Source: Polaribacter tangerinus (GTDB lineage: Bacteria; Bacteroidota; Bacteroidia; Flavobacteriales; Flavobacteriaceae). From it: 64,000 nt of DNA. Under the pieces are notes generated by a model. The model did not search any database. It saw nothing but the letters and a program-made list of their open reading frames with translations, and was not told where the DNA came from. Each line of letters begins with the position of its first letter. Within the stretch, counting starts at the first letter, position 1. Below are positions 26,607-34,890 of this stretch, in pieces. The position numbers and the translations under genes are program-made. The stretch covers positions 868,001-932,000 of the forward strand of contig NZ_CP150668.1 of NCBI RefSeq assembly GCF_038024095.1, read 5' to 3'.

Positions 26607-26664
26607 TCCTCTTACTAAAAAAGTAAAAGTAAAAATAGAAACGTGTCCAAGTGTTGTTTAACAT
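26584..26664 (-). CDS. Phe/Tyr-rich leader peptide of the aromatic operon attenuator
   Basis: 26 residues, ATG at 26664-26662 and TAA at 26586-26584. Residues 9-16 are FYFYFYFF; with Trp6 and Phe22 the peptide has six Phe, three Tyr and one Trp. It sits 73 bases upstream of the prephenate dehydratase start, behind a good promoter and ahead of a terminator with a competing antiterminator. This is the classical layout of translation-coupled attenuation (as in E. coli pheA). The mixed Phe and Tyr codons fit an operon that makes both amino acids. A protecting hairpin AACAACAC (26658-26651) with GTGTTGTT (26593-26586) is also possible. The peptide itself needs no function. Confidence 0.85.
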   Translation of the reverse strand: MLNNTWTRFYFYFYFFSKRRDFVSCC

Positions 26665-26686
26665 TTTATGCTCTTTATTTGAGTGA

Positions 26687-26717
26687 CAAATCTAAAGATT
26701 AATTTTAGATATACAAA
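26687..26717 (-). promoter_or_regulatory. Promoter of the aromatic operon leader
   Basis: Minus-strand TTTG (26717-26714), 19-base spacer, TAGATTTG (26694-26687): a full match to the Bacteroidota TTTG/TAnnTTTG pattern with good spacing. The leader ATG follows about 22 bases downstream. Confidence 0.75.
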
Positions 26718-27079
26718 TAATATTGTGTTTTTTATAAAAGAATTGACAATTTGATAAAAAAACCGCAATTAAAACTAAAAATTCTATACTATACATCTAA
26801 ACAAACGCTATTCTTTTAATAATAGTTCTATCTCGTCATCTAAATCAGATAGTTGTATATTATCATCTAAAACCGGATAACCATTATATCTAATTTTACT
26901 ATTTTATAAATAAAGTTAATAATGTTTGTTAATTTAAAACTGTAATTAAAAAGAAAACTACAACATATATCTTGTAATAATAAAAATAATAGCCTGCAAA
27001 CTAATTGTTTACAATTTACTAAAAGGTGTCAAATTAATTTTTTAGCTTACATTATAAGTATATTCGTAAAAAATAATAG
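26718..27079. other. Intergenic region between the aromatic operon and rpsO
   Basis: About 360 bases, very AT-rich. No gene is supported. On the minus strand an open stretch at 26808-26903 (31 codons ending ELLLKE and TAG) has no start codon and may be a gene remnant. No tRNA-like or repeated structure is seen. Confidence 0.4.
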
Positions 27080-27087
27080 TATATTTG
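27080..27087 (+). promoter_or_regulatory. -7 box of rpsO
   Basis: TATATTTG followed by C, 57 bases before the rpsO ATG. Confidence 0.55.
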
Positions 27088-27144
27088 CACCTTCAATAGA
27101 AAAGATCTGTTGAAACGCATAAAAATCATTTAAATAATATTGGC

Positions 27145-27414
27145 ATGTACTTAACAAAAGAAGTAAAAGAAAGTATCTTCGAAAAACACGGTAAAGGAAA
27201 AAACGATACTGGTTCTTCAGAAGGTCAAATTGCGTTATTCACGCACAGAATTAACCATTTAACAGAACATTTAAAAAGAAATCGTAAAGACTTTAACACA
27301 GAGCGTTCATTAGTAATGATGGTTGGTAAGCGTAGAAGCTTATTAGATTATGTAAAGAAAAAAGATATTTTAAGATATCGTGCAATTATTAAAGAATTAG
27401 GAATTAGAAAATAA
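27145..27414 (+). CDS. rpsO: 30S ribosomal protein S15
   Basis: 89 residues, exactly the normal size. Segments DTGSSEGQIALFTHRINHLTEHLK and RRSLLDYVKKKDILRYRAIIKELGIRK are S15 hallmarks. It binds 16S rRNA early in 30S assembly. The rpsO-pnp order is widely conserved in bacteria. A strong terminator separates the two genes here and pnp has its own promoter box. Confidence 0.97.
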   Translation: MYLTKEVKESIFEKHGKGKNDTGSSEGQIALFTHRINHLTEHLKRNRKDFNTERSLVMMVGKRRSLLDYVKKKDILRYRAIIKELGIRK

Positions 27415-27424
27415 TTCTTGCTAT

Positions 27425-27456
27425 AAAGAGGTGCTTAAACGCGCCTCTTTTTTTTT
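27425..27456 (+). terminator. Terminator of rpsO
   Basis: Stem AAAGAGGTGC / GCGCCTCTTT (10 pairs, one G-U), 6-base loop, then a run of T. Confidence 0.85.
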
Positions 27457-27484
27457 GAAACAAACACTTTTAATCTATAAATAT

Positions 27485-27492
27485 TATTTTTG
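27485..27492 (+). promoter_or_regulatory. -7 box of pnp
   Basis: TATTTTTG followed by C, about 150 bases before the pnp start, giving a long leader. Confidence 0.5.
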
Positions 27493-27520
27493 CAGAAGCA
27501 AAAGTTTTCAATAAAATATC

Positions 27521-27610
27521 ATCTGACTAACAAACAGATTTTAATAAAAAGCCAGAATTACCAACAATAATTCTGTATTTCCATTGCAACAACAAACAAC
27601 AACACAACAA
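27521..27610 (+). promoter_or_regulatory. Structured pnp leader with a CA-rich tail
   Basis: Two stem-loops: ATCTG/CAGAT (27521-27525 with 27535-27539) and CAGAATTA/TAATTCTG (27553-27560 with 27568-27575, 7-base loop). A purine-poor CAA-repeat stretch follows up to about 27610. In E. coli PNPase controls its own mRNA through a leader stem; a similar role here is inference. Confidence 0.35.
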
Positions 27611-27643
27611 CACAAAGTATTAAAAAATTAGAGTTAAAATTTT

Positions 27644-29878
27644 ATGATTCCAAAAGTATTTAAAGAGGTAATAGACCTTGGAGATGGAAGAACCATCTCA
27701 TTAGAAACCGGTAAATTAGCAAAACAAGCACACGGTTCTGTTGTTGTTCAAATGGGTAAAGCAATGTTGTTGTGTACAGTAGTTTCTAACTACAAACAAA
27801 GTGATGTTGATTTTTTACCACTTACCGTAGATTACAGAGAAAAATTTGCTGCCGCAGGAAGGTATCCAGGAGGTTTCTTTAAAAGAGAAGCAAGACCAAG
27901 TGATGGCGAAGTGTTAACAATGCGTTTAGTAGATCGTGTTCTACGTCCGTTGTTTCCAAAAGATTACCATGCCGAAACACAAGTTATGATTCAGTTAATG
28001 TCTAATGATGATGATGTAATGCCAGATGCATTGGCAGGTTTAGCAGCTTCTGCAGCTATTCAATTATCAGATATTCCTTTCGAATGCCCAATTTCAGAGG
28101 CGCGTGTTGCAAGAGTTAATGGCGAATTTGTTATTAACCCAACAAGAGCTCAATTGGCAATGTCTGATATAGATATGATGATTGGTGCTTCTGCAGATTC
28201 TGTAATGATGGTAGAAGGTGAAATGGATGAAATTTCAGAAGAAGAAATGGCAGATGCCATTAAATTTGCTCACGATGCTATTAAAGTTCAATGTGCTGCT
28301 CAAATTCGTTTAGCAGAAGCATTTGGTAAAAAAGAAACAAGAGAATACGAAGCAGAGAGAGAAGATGAAGAACTAGCAACAAAAATTAACGATTTTTGTT
28401 ATGATAAATGTTATGCAATTGCAAAAAAGGGAACTTCTAAAGCGGAACGATCTGCCGCCTTTGAAGAAGTTAAAGAAGCTTTAAAAGCAACTTTTACCGA
28501 AGATGAATTGGCAGATTTTGGAGATTTAATAGGTAAGTACTTTAACAAATCTCAAAAAGAAGCAGTAAGAGAATTAACCTTGGCAGAAGGCATTCGATTA
28601 GACGGTAGAAAAACAGATGAAATTAGACCTATTTGGTGTGAAGTAGACTATTTACCATCTGTGCATGGTTCATCAATTTTTACGCGTGGAGAAACACAAG
28701 CTTTAGCCACAGTAACATTAGGTACCTCCAGAGATGCCAATAAAATAGATATGCCATCTTACGAAGGAGAAGAAAACTTTTACTTACACTACAACTTCCC
28801 TCCTTTTTGTACAGGTGAGGCAAGACCTTTAAGAGGGACTTCTAGAAGAGAAGTTGGTCATGGTAATTTAGCACAACGTGGTTTAAAAGGAATGATACCT
28901 AGCGATTGCCCATACACTGTTAGAGTTGTTTCTGAAGTTTTAGAATCTAATGGTTCTTCTTCTATGGCAACAGTTTGTGCAGGTACAATGGCATTAATGG
29001 ATGCTGGTGTAAAAATGACTAGACCTGTTTCAGGTATTGCCATGGGATTAATTTCTGATGGTGAACGTTACGCAGTTTTATCGGATATTTTAGGTGATGA
29101 AGATCACTTAGGAGATATGGACTTTAAAGTAACGGGAACATCTGAAGGAATTACAGCATGTCAAATGGATATTAAAGTTAAAGGTCTTTCTTATGAAATT
29201 TTAGTAAATGCTCTAAAACAAGCAAGAAATGGTCGTTTACATATTTTAGAAAAATTAACAGACACCATACCTACTCCTAATGCAGATGTAAAAGAACATG
29301 CACCGAAAATGGTAAATAGAAGGATTCCTAATGATATGATTGGAGCTTTTATTGGACCAGGTGGTAAACATATTCAAGAATTGCAAAAAGAAACAGGAAC
29401 CACAATTGTAATTACCGAAGACGCTATAACTGAAGAAGGAATTATTGAAATTTTGGGAACAGATCCTGTAGGAATAGAGCAAGTTATTGCCAAAATAGAA
29501 TCGATGTTATTTAAACCTGAAGTTGGAAGTGCTTATGAGGTTAAAGTGATTAAAATGTTAGATTTTGGAGCTGTAGTAGAGTATGTAGAAGCTCCAGGAA
29601 ATGAAGTTTTATTACACGTATCTGAATTAGCATGGGAACGTACAGAAAACGTAACTGATGTTGTAAATATGGGAGACGTTTTTGATGTAAAATACTTTGG
29701 TATAGACCCAAGAACTCGTAAAGAAAAAGTTTCTAGAAAAGCCTTGCTACCTAAACCAGAAGGTTATGTTGCAAGACCTCCTAGAGATGACAAACGCTCT
29801 TCTGGTGGACGAGATAATCGCAATCGAGATAACAGGCGCGATGACAGAAAACCAAGACAACCTAGAAAAGAAGAATAA
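27644..29878 (+). CDS. pnp: Polyribonucleotide nucleotidyltransferase (PNPase)
   Basis: 744 residues. Two RNase PH-like cores (first: [40 protein letters not shown]; second: [40 protein letters not shown]) flank a helical linker. KH ([20 protein letters not shown]) and S1 ([20 protein letters not shown]) domains follow, then an Arg/Asp-rich disordered tail. It degrades RNA 3' to 5' using phosphate. All active-site regions appear intact. A terminator follows directly. Confidence 0.97.
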   Translation: MIPKVFKEVIDLGDGRTISLETGKLAKQAHGSVVVQMGKAMLLCTVVSNYKQSDVDFLPLTVDYREKFAAAGRYPGGFFKREARPSDGEVLTMRLVDRVLRPLFPKDYHAETQVMIQLMSNDDDVMPDALAGLAASAAIQLSDIPFECPISEARVARVNGEFVINPTRAQLAMSDIDMMIGASADSVMMVEGEMDEISEEEMADAIKFAHDAIKVQCAAQIRLAEAFGKKETREYEAEREDEELATKINDFCYDKCYAIAKKGTSKAERSAAFEEVKEALKATFTEDELADFGDLIGKYFNKSQKEAVRELTLAEGIRLDGRKTDEIRPIWCEVDYLPSVHGSSIFTRGETQALATVTLGTSRDANKIDMPSYEGEENFYLHYNFPPFCTGEARPLRGTSRREVGHGNLAQRGLKGMIPSDCPYTVRVVSEVLESNGSSSMATVCAGTMALMDAGVKMTRPVSGIAMGLISDGERYAVLSDILGDEDHLGDMDFKVTGTSEGITACQMDIKVKGLSYEILVNALKQARNGRLHILEKLTDTIPTPNADVKEHAPKMVNRRIPNDMIGAFIGPGGKHIQELQKETGTTIVITEDAITEEGIIEILGTDPVGIEQVIAKIESMLFKPEVGSAYEVKVIKMLDFGAVVEYVEAPGNEVLLHVSELAWERTENVTDVVNMGDVFDVKYFGIDPRTRKEKVSRKALLPKPEGYVARPPRDDKRSSGGRDNRNRDNRRDDRKPRQPRKEE

Positions 29879-29888
29879 CTCTTATATT

Positions 29889-29922
29889 AAAAATCGATAG
29901 CTTAATAGCTATCGATTTTTTA
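29889..29922 (+). terminator. Terminator of pnp
   Basis: Perfect stem AAAAATCGATAGCT / AGCTATCGATTTTT with a 4-base loop and trailing T. Confidence 0.85.
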
Positions 29923-30016
29923 TTTACATCATTAATAATCAACTATAAAAATAATTGAAAGCTTTTAATCAATTAAGGCACATAATTAATTTGCTTTTAT
30001 TTTCTTTGTAGTTAGA

Positions 30017-31141
30017 ATGAAAATACAAAACATCACTTACTTATCTATTGGAACAAATGAAGGAAATAAAGTTAAAAACCTTCAAAATACCATTCAACTT
30101 ATTGAGCAACAAATTGGTAATGTTTTAAAAATATCAGCCATTTACAAAACACCCTCTTGGGGTTTTAATGGAAATGACTTTTACAACATTTGTATAAAGG
30201 TTGGTACATCAAAAACAGTAGAAAACCTGCTAAAAATCATTTTGAATATAGAACAGCAAATTGGCAGAGAAAGAACAAATAGTTCGGAATATCAAAATAG
30301 AAAAATCGATATTGATATTTTACTATTTAATAACGACATCATTTTATCTGAAAAACTAATAGTACCTCACCCAAAAATGTTAGACAGGTTATTTGTACTA
30401 AAACCACTAGAAGAAATAGCAAAAAATGTAATTCATCCTGCAAATAACAAAACAATTCGAGAATGTTTAGCCGCCACAACAGATAGCTCTAAAATTACCT
30501 TGATAAAAGATACCTTAAAAACAACAATTCCCTTTACAGAAAAATATAATTACATAGCTATAGAAGGAAACATAGGTGCCGGAAAAACATCATTAGCAAA
30601 ATTATTGTCTGAAGAATACAATGCAAAAAAAGTTTTTGAACGTTTTGCAGACAATCCTTTCTTGCCTAAATTTTATAAAAATAAAGAGCGTTATGCATTT
30701 CCATTAGAGATGAGTTTTTTAGCCGACAGATATCAACAATTAAGCGATGATTTGGCACAGTTTGACTTATTTAAGAGTTTCATTATATCAGATTATTATA
30801 TTTTTAAATCTTTAATTTTTGCTCAAATAAATTTAACAAAGGAAGAGTATCATTTATACCGTAAAATGTTCGATATAATGTATAAAGAAATTACAAAACC
30901 CGACTTATATATTTATTTGCATCAAAACACAGATAGGTTATTAGAAAACATTAAAAAAAGAGGGCGCTCTTATGAGCAAAACATAAATGCAGACTATTTA
31001 ATAAAAATTAACAAAGGCTACGAAACATTTATAAAAACTCAAGAAAATTTAAATTTCTTAATCATAGACGTTTCCGATAAAGACTTTGTTAAGAATAAAT
31101 TAGACTACATTTATATCAAAGACAAACTAAATAATTATTAA
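30017..31141 (+). CDS. folK: Fusion: HPPK (FolK) with a C-terminal deoxynucleoside kinase
   Basis: 374 residues. Residues 1-160 are 6-hydroxymethyl-7,8-dihydropterin pyrophosphokinase (YLSIGTNEGNKVKNLQN, TPSWGFNGNDFYNICIKV, RKIDIDILLFND-like, PHPKMLDRLFVLKPLEEI), which makes the pterin precursor of folate. Residues 178-374 are a deoxynucleoside kinase: P-loop GNIGAGKT at 184-191, ERFADNPFLPKFY, ADRYQQL and a lid KKRGRSYEQ. The kinase would phosphorylate deoxynucleosides for salvage; the specificity cannot be read from sequence. This fusion is known in flavobacteria. It links folate supply and deoxynucleotide supply, as do thyA and folA at 56.7-58.1 kb. Confidence 0.9.
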   Translation: MKIQNITYLSIGTNEGNKVKNLQNTIQLIEQQIGNVLKISAIYKTPSWGFNGNDFYNICIKVGTSKTVENLLKIILNIEQQIGRERTNSSEYQNRKIDIDILLFNNDIILSEKLIVPHPKMLDRLFVLKPLEEIAKNVIHPANNKTIRECLAATTDSSKITLIKDTLKTTIPFTEKYNYIAIEGNIGAGKTSLAKLLSEEYNAKKVFERFADNPFLPKFYKNKERYAFPLEMSFLADRYQQLSDDLAQFDLFKSFIISDYYIFKSLIFAQINLTKEEYHLYRKMFDIMYKEITKPDLYIYLHQNTDRLLENIKKRGRSYEQNINADYLIKINKGYETFIKTQENLNFLIIDVSDKDFVKNKLDYIYIKDKLNNY

Positions 31142-31151
31142 AAAAAAACTG

Positions 31152-31159
31152 TATTTTTG
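31152..31159 (+). promoter_or_regulatory. -7 box of the OmpA-family gene
   Basis: TATTTTTG followed by C, 49 bases before the ATG at 31209. Confidence 0.5.
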
Positions 31160-31208
31160 CAATAAAAATAGAGTCCCTATAGTATTAACAAACGTTTAAT
31201 TAGATTCA

Positions 31209-32669
31209 ATGAAAAGATTATTTTTACTTACAATTTTATGTTGTTTTTCAGCAACAGTATTTTTTGCTCAGTTTACTACTGATGAAATTACTTATGGAAA
31301 CAGATTAGATTTAAAAAACACAAATACCTGGGCTATTGGTGGTGGTTTTAGCAACTTTATAATGCATGGTGATTTACGTTCTCTAGGCACTGCTGATGAT
31401 AAAAACTATTATAACTTTGGTGGATATTTGTATGTAAACAAAATGTTTAACCCACTTTTAGGTTTAGAAATGAAATTTTCTTAAAGTGATATTTCTGGTG
31501 GTGCACAAAACTTTTCTAACACTTCTAGTTATTTTGTAGTGTATGGAGACGATGTCTTAAACAACAATAATTTAAATTTTGAAGGAAATTCGTACGGTGC
31601 AGAAATGAACGTAATCTTAAGTTTTTCAAACTTGTACGCTACTAGAAGTTCTAAATGGAACTCTGCAGGATATTTTGGTATTGGTTTTCACCAATACAAC
31701 TCTGTGTTATACGAAAGATTAACAGATGGCACTAACAAACAAATTGTAGATTTTGGTAACAACCCTTCTCGATCTGGTAACAATGCTGCAAGTTCTATAT
31801 ATCTTTCTGCTCAGTTAGGTATAAAAAGAAAGTTAAGCAAGCGATTAGATTTAGAATTCAGAACAGGTATGTACTTTAACTATGACGACCATTTAGATGC
31901 AACTATCTCTAACAGACAAGACTGGGAAACTTTCTTTGTAAGTAGTATTGGTTTATCATATAAATTAGGGAAACAAAAAATATTTACCCTTTGGAGTGGA
32001 GATAATGATGCTAGAAGAGCTAGTAATTTCAAAATTATTGATACCGATAAAGATGGTGTAATGGATCAATTAGATATTGAACCTAACACACCAAAAGGAG
32101 TAATGGTTTATGGTAATGGTAAAGCTATTGATTCTGATGAAGATGGTTTACCAGACTACAAAGATAAATGTCCTTTAGAATTCGGAGAAATGTCTAATAA
32201 CGGTTGTCCAATAGATAAAGATACGGATGGAGATGGAGTAATGGATCGTAAAGATTTATGTCCTGAAACACCTGGTATTGCTCTTAACAAAGGATGCCCT
32301 AAACAAGAGGTTTCAAGCACAACTATTAACCAACAAATTGGTATTTTAGCTTCTAGTATTTACTTTGAAACAAATAGTTCTAAAATACAATCGATATCTT
32401 ATGTAACGATAGATAAAATTATTTCGTTAATTAAAAAAGTAGATATTAACTTCGTAATTGAAGGGCATACAGACAATAGAAACAGCGATAAATACAACTT
32501 ATTTTTATCTCAAAAAAGAGCTGATGCTGTTAAAAATTATATGGTATCTAAAGGAGTTAGTGAAGACAGACTTAAGTCTATAGGTTTTGGTGAGTCTAGA
32601 CCTAAATTCTCTAACTATAATGCCGGTGGAAGACAACTGAACAGAAGAGTTGAAATAAAGCCAGAGTAA
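31209..32669 (+). pseudogene. OmpA-family outer membrane protein interrupted by one in-frame stop
   Basis: The frame starts at 31209 with a signal peptide (MKRLFLLTILCCFSATVFFAQ) and a beta-barrel domain, meets TAA at 31482-31484, and continues in the same frame to 32669. The second part has more barrel strands, three calcium-type TSP3 repeats (DTDKDGVMDQ, DSDEDGLPDYKDKCP, DTDGDGVMDRKDLCP) and a complete OmpA peptidoglycan-binding domain (FVIEGHTDNRNSDKYN ... RRVEIKP). Without the stop the product would be about 486 residues. A single substitution explains it. The rest shows no decay, so the stop is recent, a sequence error, or read through. The promoter and terminator are intact. An internal start for the second part alone (31539) would lack a signal peptide. 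Confidence 0.8.
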
Positions 32670-32697
32670 TTAAAACCTTATAACTTATTATTACATA

Positions 32698-32730
32698 TAA
32701 AAGAGCTTATTTAAATAAGCTCTTTTTTTT
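32698..32730 (+). terminator. Terminator of the OmpA-family gene
   Basis: Self-complementary stretch AAAGAGCTTATTT / AAATAAGCTCTTT with eight T after it. Confidence 0.85.
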
Positions 32731-33030
32731 ATGCAGTAAATTATCTTTAACCAAAAAAAAAGCATAGAACGGATATCTTTAAAAACAAAACTTGTAATTA
32801 AAATTATAAAAATGTACAATAAATTTTAGATGGAAATTCTTCGATTAACTGTAAGAAAAATAATTATAATCAATAGATTGTTATAACAACAAATAATTAA
32901 CTACGAATTAAAATCAACATAGCAATTATTTACAGCAATATCACTATTAGAATAATATAGTAGTAACCCCAAAATATCACTCTTTGCTAATATAAAAGTA
33001 GTAATCTACCTAAGTAATTTAGAGACAAAA
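32731..33030. other. AT-rich intergenic stretch without a recognisable feature
   Basis: About 300 bases between two terminators. The longest ATG frame I see is 18 codons (from about 32831). No repeat or structured RNA stands out. Confidence 0.4.
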
Positions 33031-33061
33031 AAAAAGGTCTTAAATATTTTAAGACCTTTTT
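33031..33061. terminator. Bidirectional terminator below the PID-CTERM-like gene
   Basis: Arms AAAAAGGTCTTAAA (33031-33044) and TTTAAGACCTTTTT (33048-33061), 3-base loop, with A/T runs on both sides. Confidence 0.8.
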
Positions 33062-33088
33062 ATAAAATTAGGGATGAATGAATTAAGA

Positions 33089-33277
33089 TTAAGTATTCTT
33101 ATTATTTTTATAAATACCGAATAAAACTCCTGTAATTGCTAATATACCTGAAATACCATCAATTGGTAAACCCGGAGGGCCAGGAGGGCCCATTGGAGGA
33201 GGTGTAGGGGTTTGTCCGTTACCTACAGATGAAATTAATACTATTAAAAATAATAGCGGTACAAATTGCTTTTTCAA
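33089..33277 (-). CDS. Short secreted PID-CTERM-like peptide
   Basis: 62 residues. A signal peptide (KQFVPLLFLIVLISSVGNGQ) is followed by a proline-rich linker (TPTPPPMGPPGPPGLPIDG), one hydrophobic helix (ISGILAITGVLFGIY) and a short polar tail KNNKNT. The PPGLPID motif before a C-terminal helix matches the PID-CTERM sorting signal seen in Bacteroidota, which is thought to be recognised by an exosortase-like enzyme. No sorting enzyme is visible in this window. The start codon is TTG at 33277; no ATG lies upstream before the stop at 33292. Confidence 0.65.
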   Translation of the reverse strand: MKKQFVPLLFLIVLISSVGNGQTPTPPPMGPPGPPGLPIDGISGILAITGVLFGIYKNNKNT

Positions 33278-33413
33278 AATGATAAAATATTAATTCAATT
33301 ATTTAGTTTACAAAAAAAAGGAATATTAAAAAAAAGAAAATAACTTTTCGTTGAAATGCAACTTTTAGTGGTTGTAAAATACAATTTATACGTTATACTA
33401 AAAGCTATATTGG

Positions 33414-33686
33414 TTAGTTTAAATATTGTTTAATAGCTAGCCTGTGTTCAGGAATACTCTTGTCGTAATTTTTCACTAAAAGTTCAATTATTTCAGGTTT
33501 CATTTTACCAATAAAATTTTTAGAAACATATTTCGCGACGTATAAATTGTAAACCTCATTCTTGCGTTCAAAAATTAAAAAGTGAGTATCGTTAAGTTCG
33601 GAATAAGAAATTTCATTTGAAGAAAACTGCCCTGAAGTATCCCTCAAAAAATCAGAAAACTCATAGTACTTTAAAATATTTTCCAT
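33414..33686 (-). CDS. Small conserved-looking protein, function unknown
   Basis: 90 residues, acidic/basic mixed, no signal or membrane segment: MENILKYYEFSDFLRDTSGQ at the start, a beta-rich middle (HFLIFERKNEVYNLYVAKYV) and a helical end (KPEIIELLVKNYDKSIPEHR). I do not recognise it. It lies 3 bases after the clpS stop and is the last gene of the tpiA-prmA-clpS run on the minus strand, so it is probably translated from the same mRNA as clpS. Confidence 0.6.
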   Translation of the reverse strand: MENILKYYEFSDFLRDTSGQFSSNEISYSELNDTHFLIFERKNEVYNLYVAKYVSKNFIGKMKPEIIELLVKNYDKSIPEHRLAIKQYLN

Positions 33687-33689
33687 AAG

Positions 33690-33965
33690 CTATATTAATT
33701 CAGCAGATAAACCTAACTGAAGTAACTTAGAACATCTTGGTTCTAAATCTTTAAACTCTCCTGATTTAACGGCACATTTTCCTTTGTAATGAACTAAAGT
33801 AGCACATTGCTCAGCTTGCTCTAAAGTATGATCGCAGACCTGAATTAAAGATTCAATTACATGATCGAAAGTGTTCACATCATCATTATGTAAAATAATT
33901 TCATGCTGAAAAACCTCTTGTTCCTTTACGGAAACATCTTCTTGTATTTTTTCTTTTGTACTCAT
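33690..33965 (-). CDS. clpS: ATP-dependent Clp protease adaptor ClpS
   Basis: 91 residues from the ATG at 33965 (a GTG at 33971 would add two residues). The core HEIILHNDDVNTFDHVIESL and the end CAVKSGEFKDLEPRCSKLLQ are ClpS features. It delivers N-degron substrates to ClpAP and binds bulky N-terminal residues. Located 10 bases after prmA. Confidence 0.93.
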   Translation of the reverse strand: MSTKEKIQEDVSVKEQEVFQHEIILHNDDVNTFDHVIESLIQVCDHTLEQAEQCATLVHYKGKCAVKSGEFKDLEPRCSKLLQLGLSAELI

Positions 33966-33975
33966 AGTCACAAAT

Positions 33976-34812
33976 TTACAACTTATTGTATTTTAAAGCA
34001 ACCCAATTATTACGTTCTAAAAAATTTTCTAATTTCAAACCAAATTTAGAAACCTCTTTATCTATTACTTCAATGTCCTCTTTGTAAAATCCACTTAACA
34101 ATAAGACTCCATTTTCTTTTAAAGAGTTGTTATAAACACTCATATCATCCAACAAAATATTTCTATTGATATTTGCTATAATAACATCATATTCCTTTTC
34201 TTTTAAAAGTGATGAATCTCCTTCAAAAACATGAATATTACTACAATTATTACTAGCAACATTCTCTATAGAGTTCTCGTAACACCAATTATCTATATCA
34301 ATAGCATCTATTGGGTTAGCCCCTTTCATTTCTGCAAAAATTGCTAAAATACCAGTTCCACAACCCATGTCTAATACTTTTTTTTCTTTTAAATTTACTT
34401 TCAAGAGATGCTGAACCATCATATATGTTGTTTCGTGATGCCCAGTTCCAAAACTCATTTTAGGCTCAATGACTATATCATACTTTAAATTCGGGTTTTC
34501 ATGAAAAGGTGCACGAATACTTACTAAACTATCAACTTGTATAGGTGTAAAATTTTTCTCCCATTCTGCATTCCAATTTGTTTGAGCAACTTCATTAAAA
34601 TTAAAATCAATGGAAAACTCATCTGATTGTAGACAGTAAATATCTTCTAAAATAAGATTATTCCAATCCTTTTTTTGAATGTAAGCTGTTATCCCTTTTT
34701 CAGTTTCTACAAAACTCTCAAATCCTACACTTCCCAACTCTGCGATTAAAATTTCAGTAGCTGGTTCCTTTGGTAAAACTGTAAAATTGTATTCAATATA
34801 TATATTATCCAT
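33976..34812 (-). CDS. prmA: Ribosomal protein L11 methyltransferase
   Basis: 278 residues. SAM-binding motif VLDMGCGTGILAIFAEMKGA, substrate-linker segment PKMSFGTGHHETTYMM and motif DVIIANINRNILL are PrmA hallmarks. It trimethylates L11 of the large ribosomal subunit. It follows tpiA, but a strong terminator lies between the two, so prmA-clpS may be expressed by read-through or a promoter not recognised here. Confidence 0.94.
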   Translation of the reverse strand: MDNIYIEYNFTVLPKEPATEILIAELGSVGFESFVETEKGITAYIQKKDWNNLILEDIYCLQSDEFSIDFNFNEVAQTNWNAEWEKNFTPIQVDSLVSIRAPFHENPNLKYDIVIEPKMSFGTGHHETTYMMVQHLLKVNLKEKKVLDMGCGTGILAIFAEMKGANPIDAIDIDNWCYENSIENVASNNCSNIHVFEGDSSLLKEKEYDVIIANINRNILLDDMSVYNNSLKENGVLLLSGFYKEDIEVIDKEVSKFGLKLENFLERNNWVALKYNKL

Positions 34813-34824
34813 AAATTGTTTTTC

Positions 34825-34859
34825 AAAAAAAATGCATCAAGATGAAACATCTTGATGCA
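34825..34859 (-). terminator. Terminator after tpiA
   Basis: Perfect 12-base arms TGCATCAAGATG / CATCTTGATGCA with a 3-base loop. Eight T follow on the minus strand. It stands 13 bases before the prmA start. Confidence 0.85.
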
Positions 34860-34890
34860 AATTTATTGGTTTTCTTTTTAAAATCAGCTA

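Noticed and set aside
31482..31484. Recoding of the OmpA stop as selenocysteine or pyrrolysine
   Set aside because: The codon is TAA, not TGA or TAG, and no recoding element is visible.
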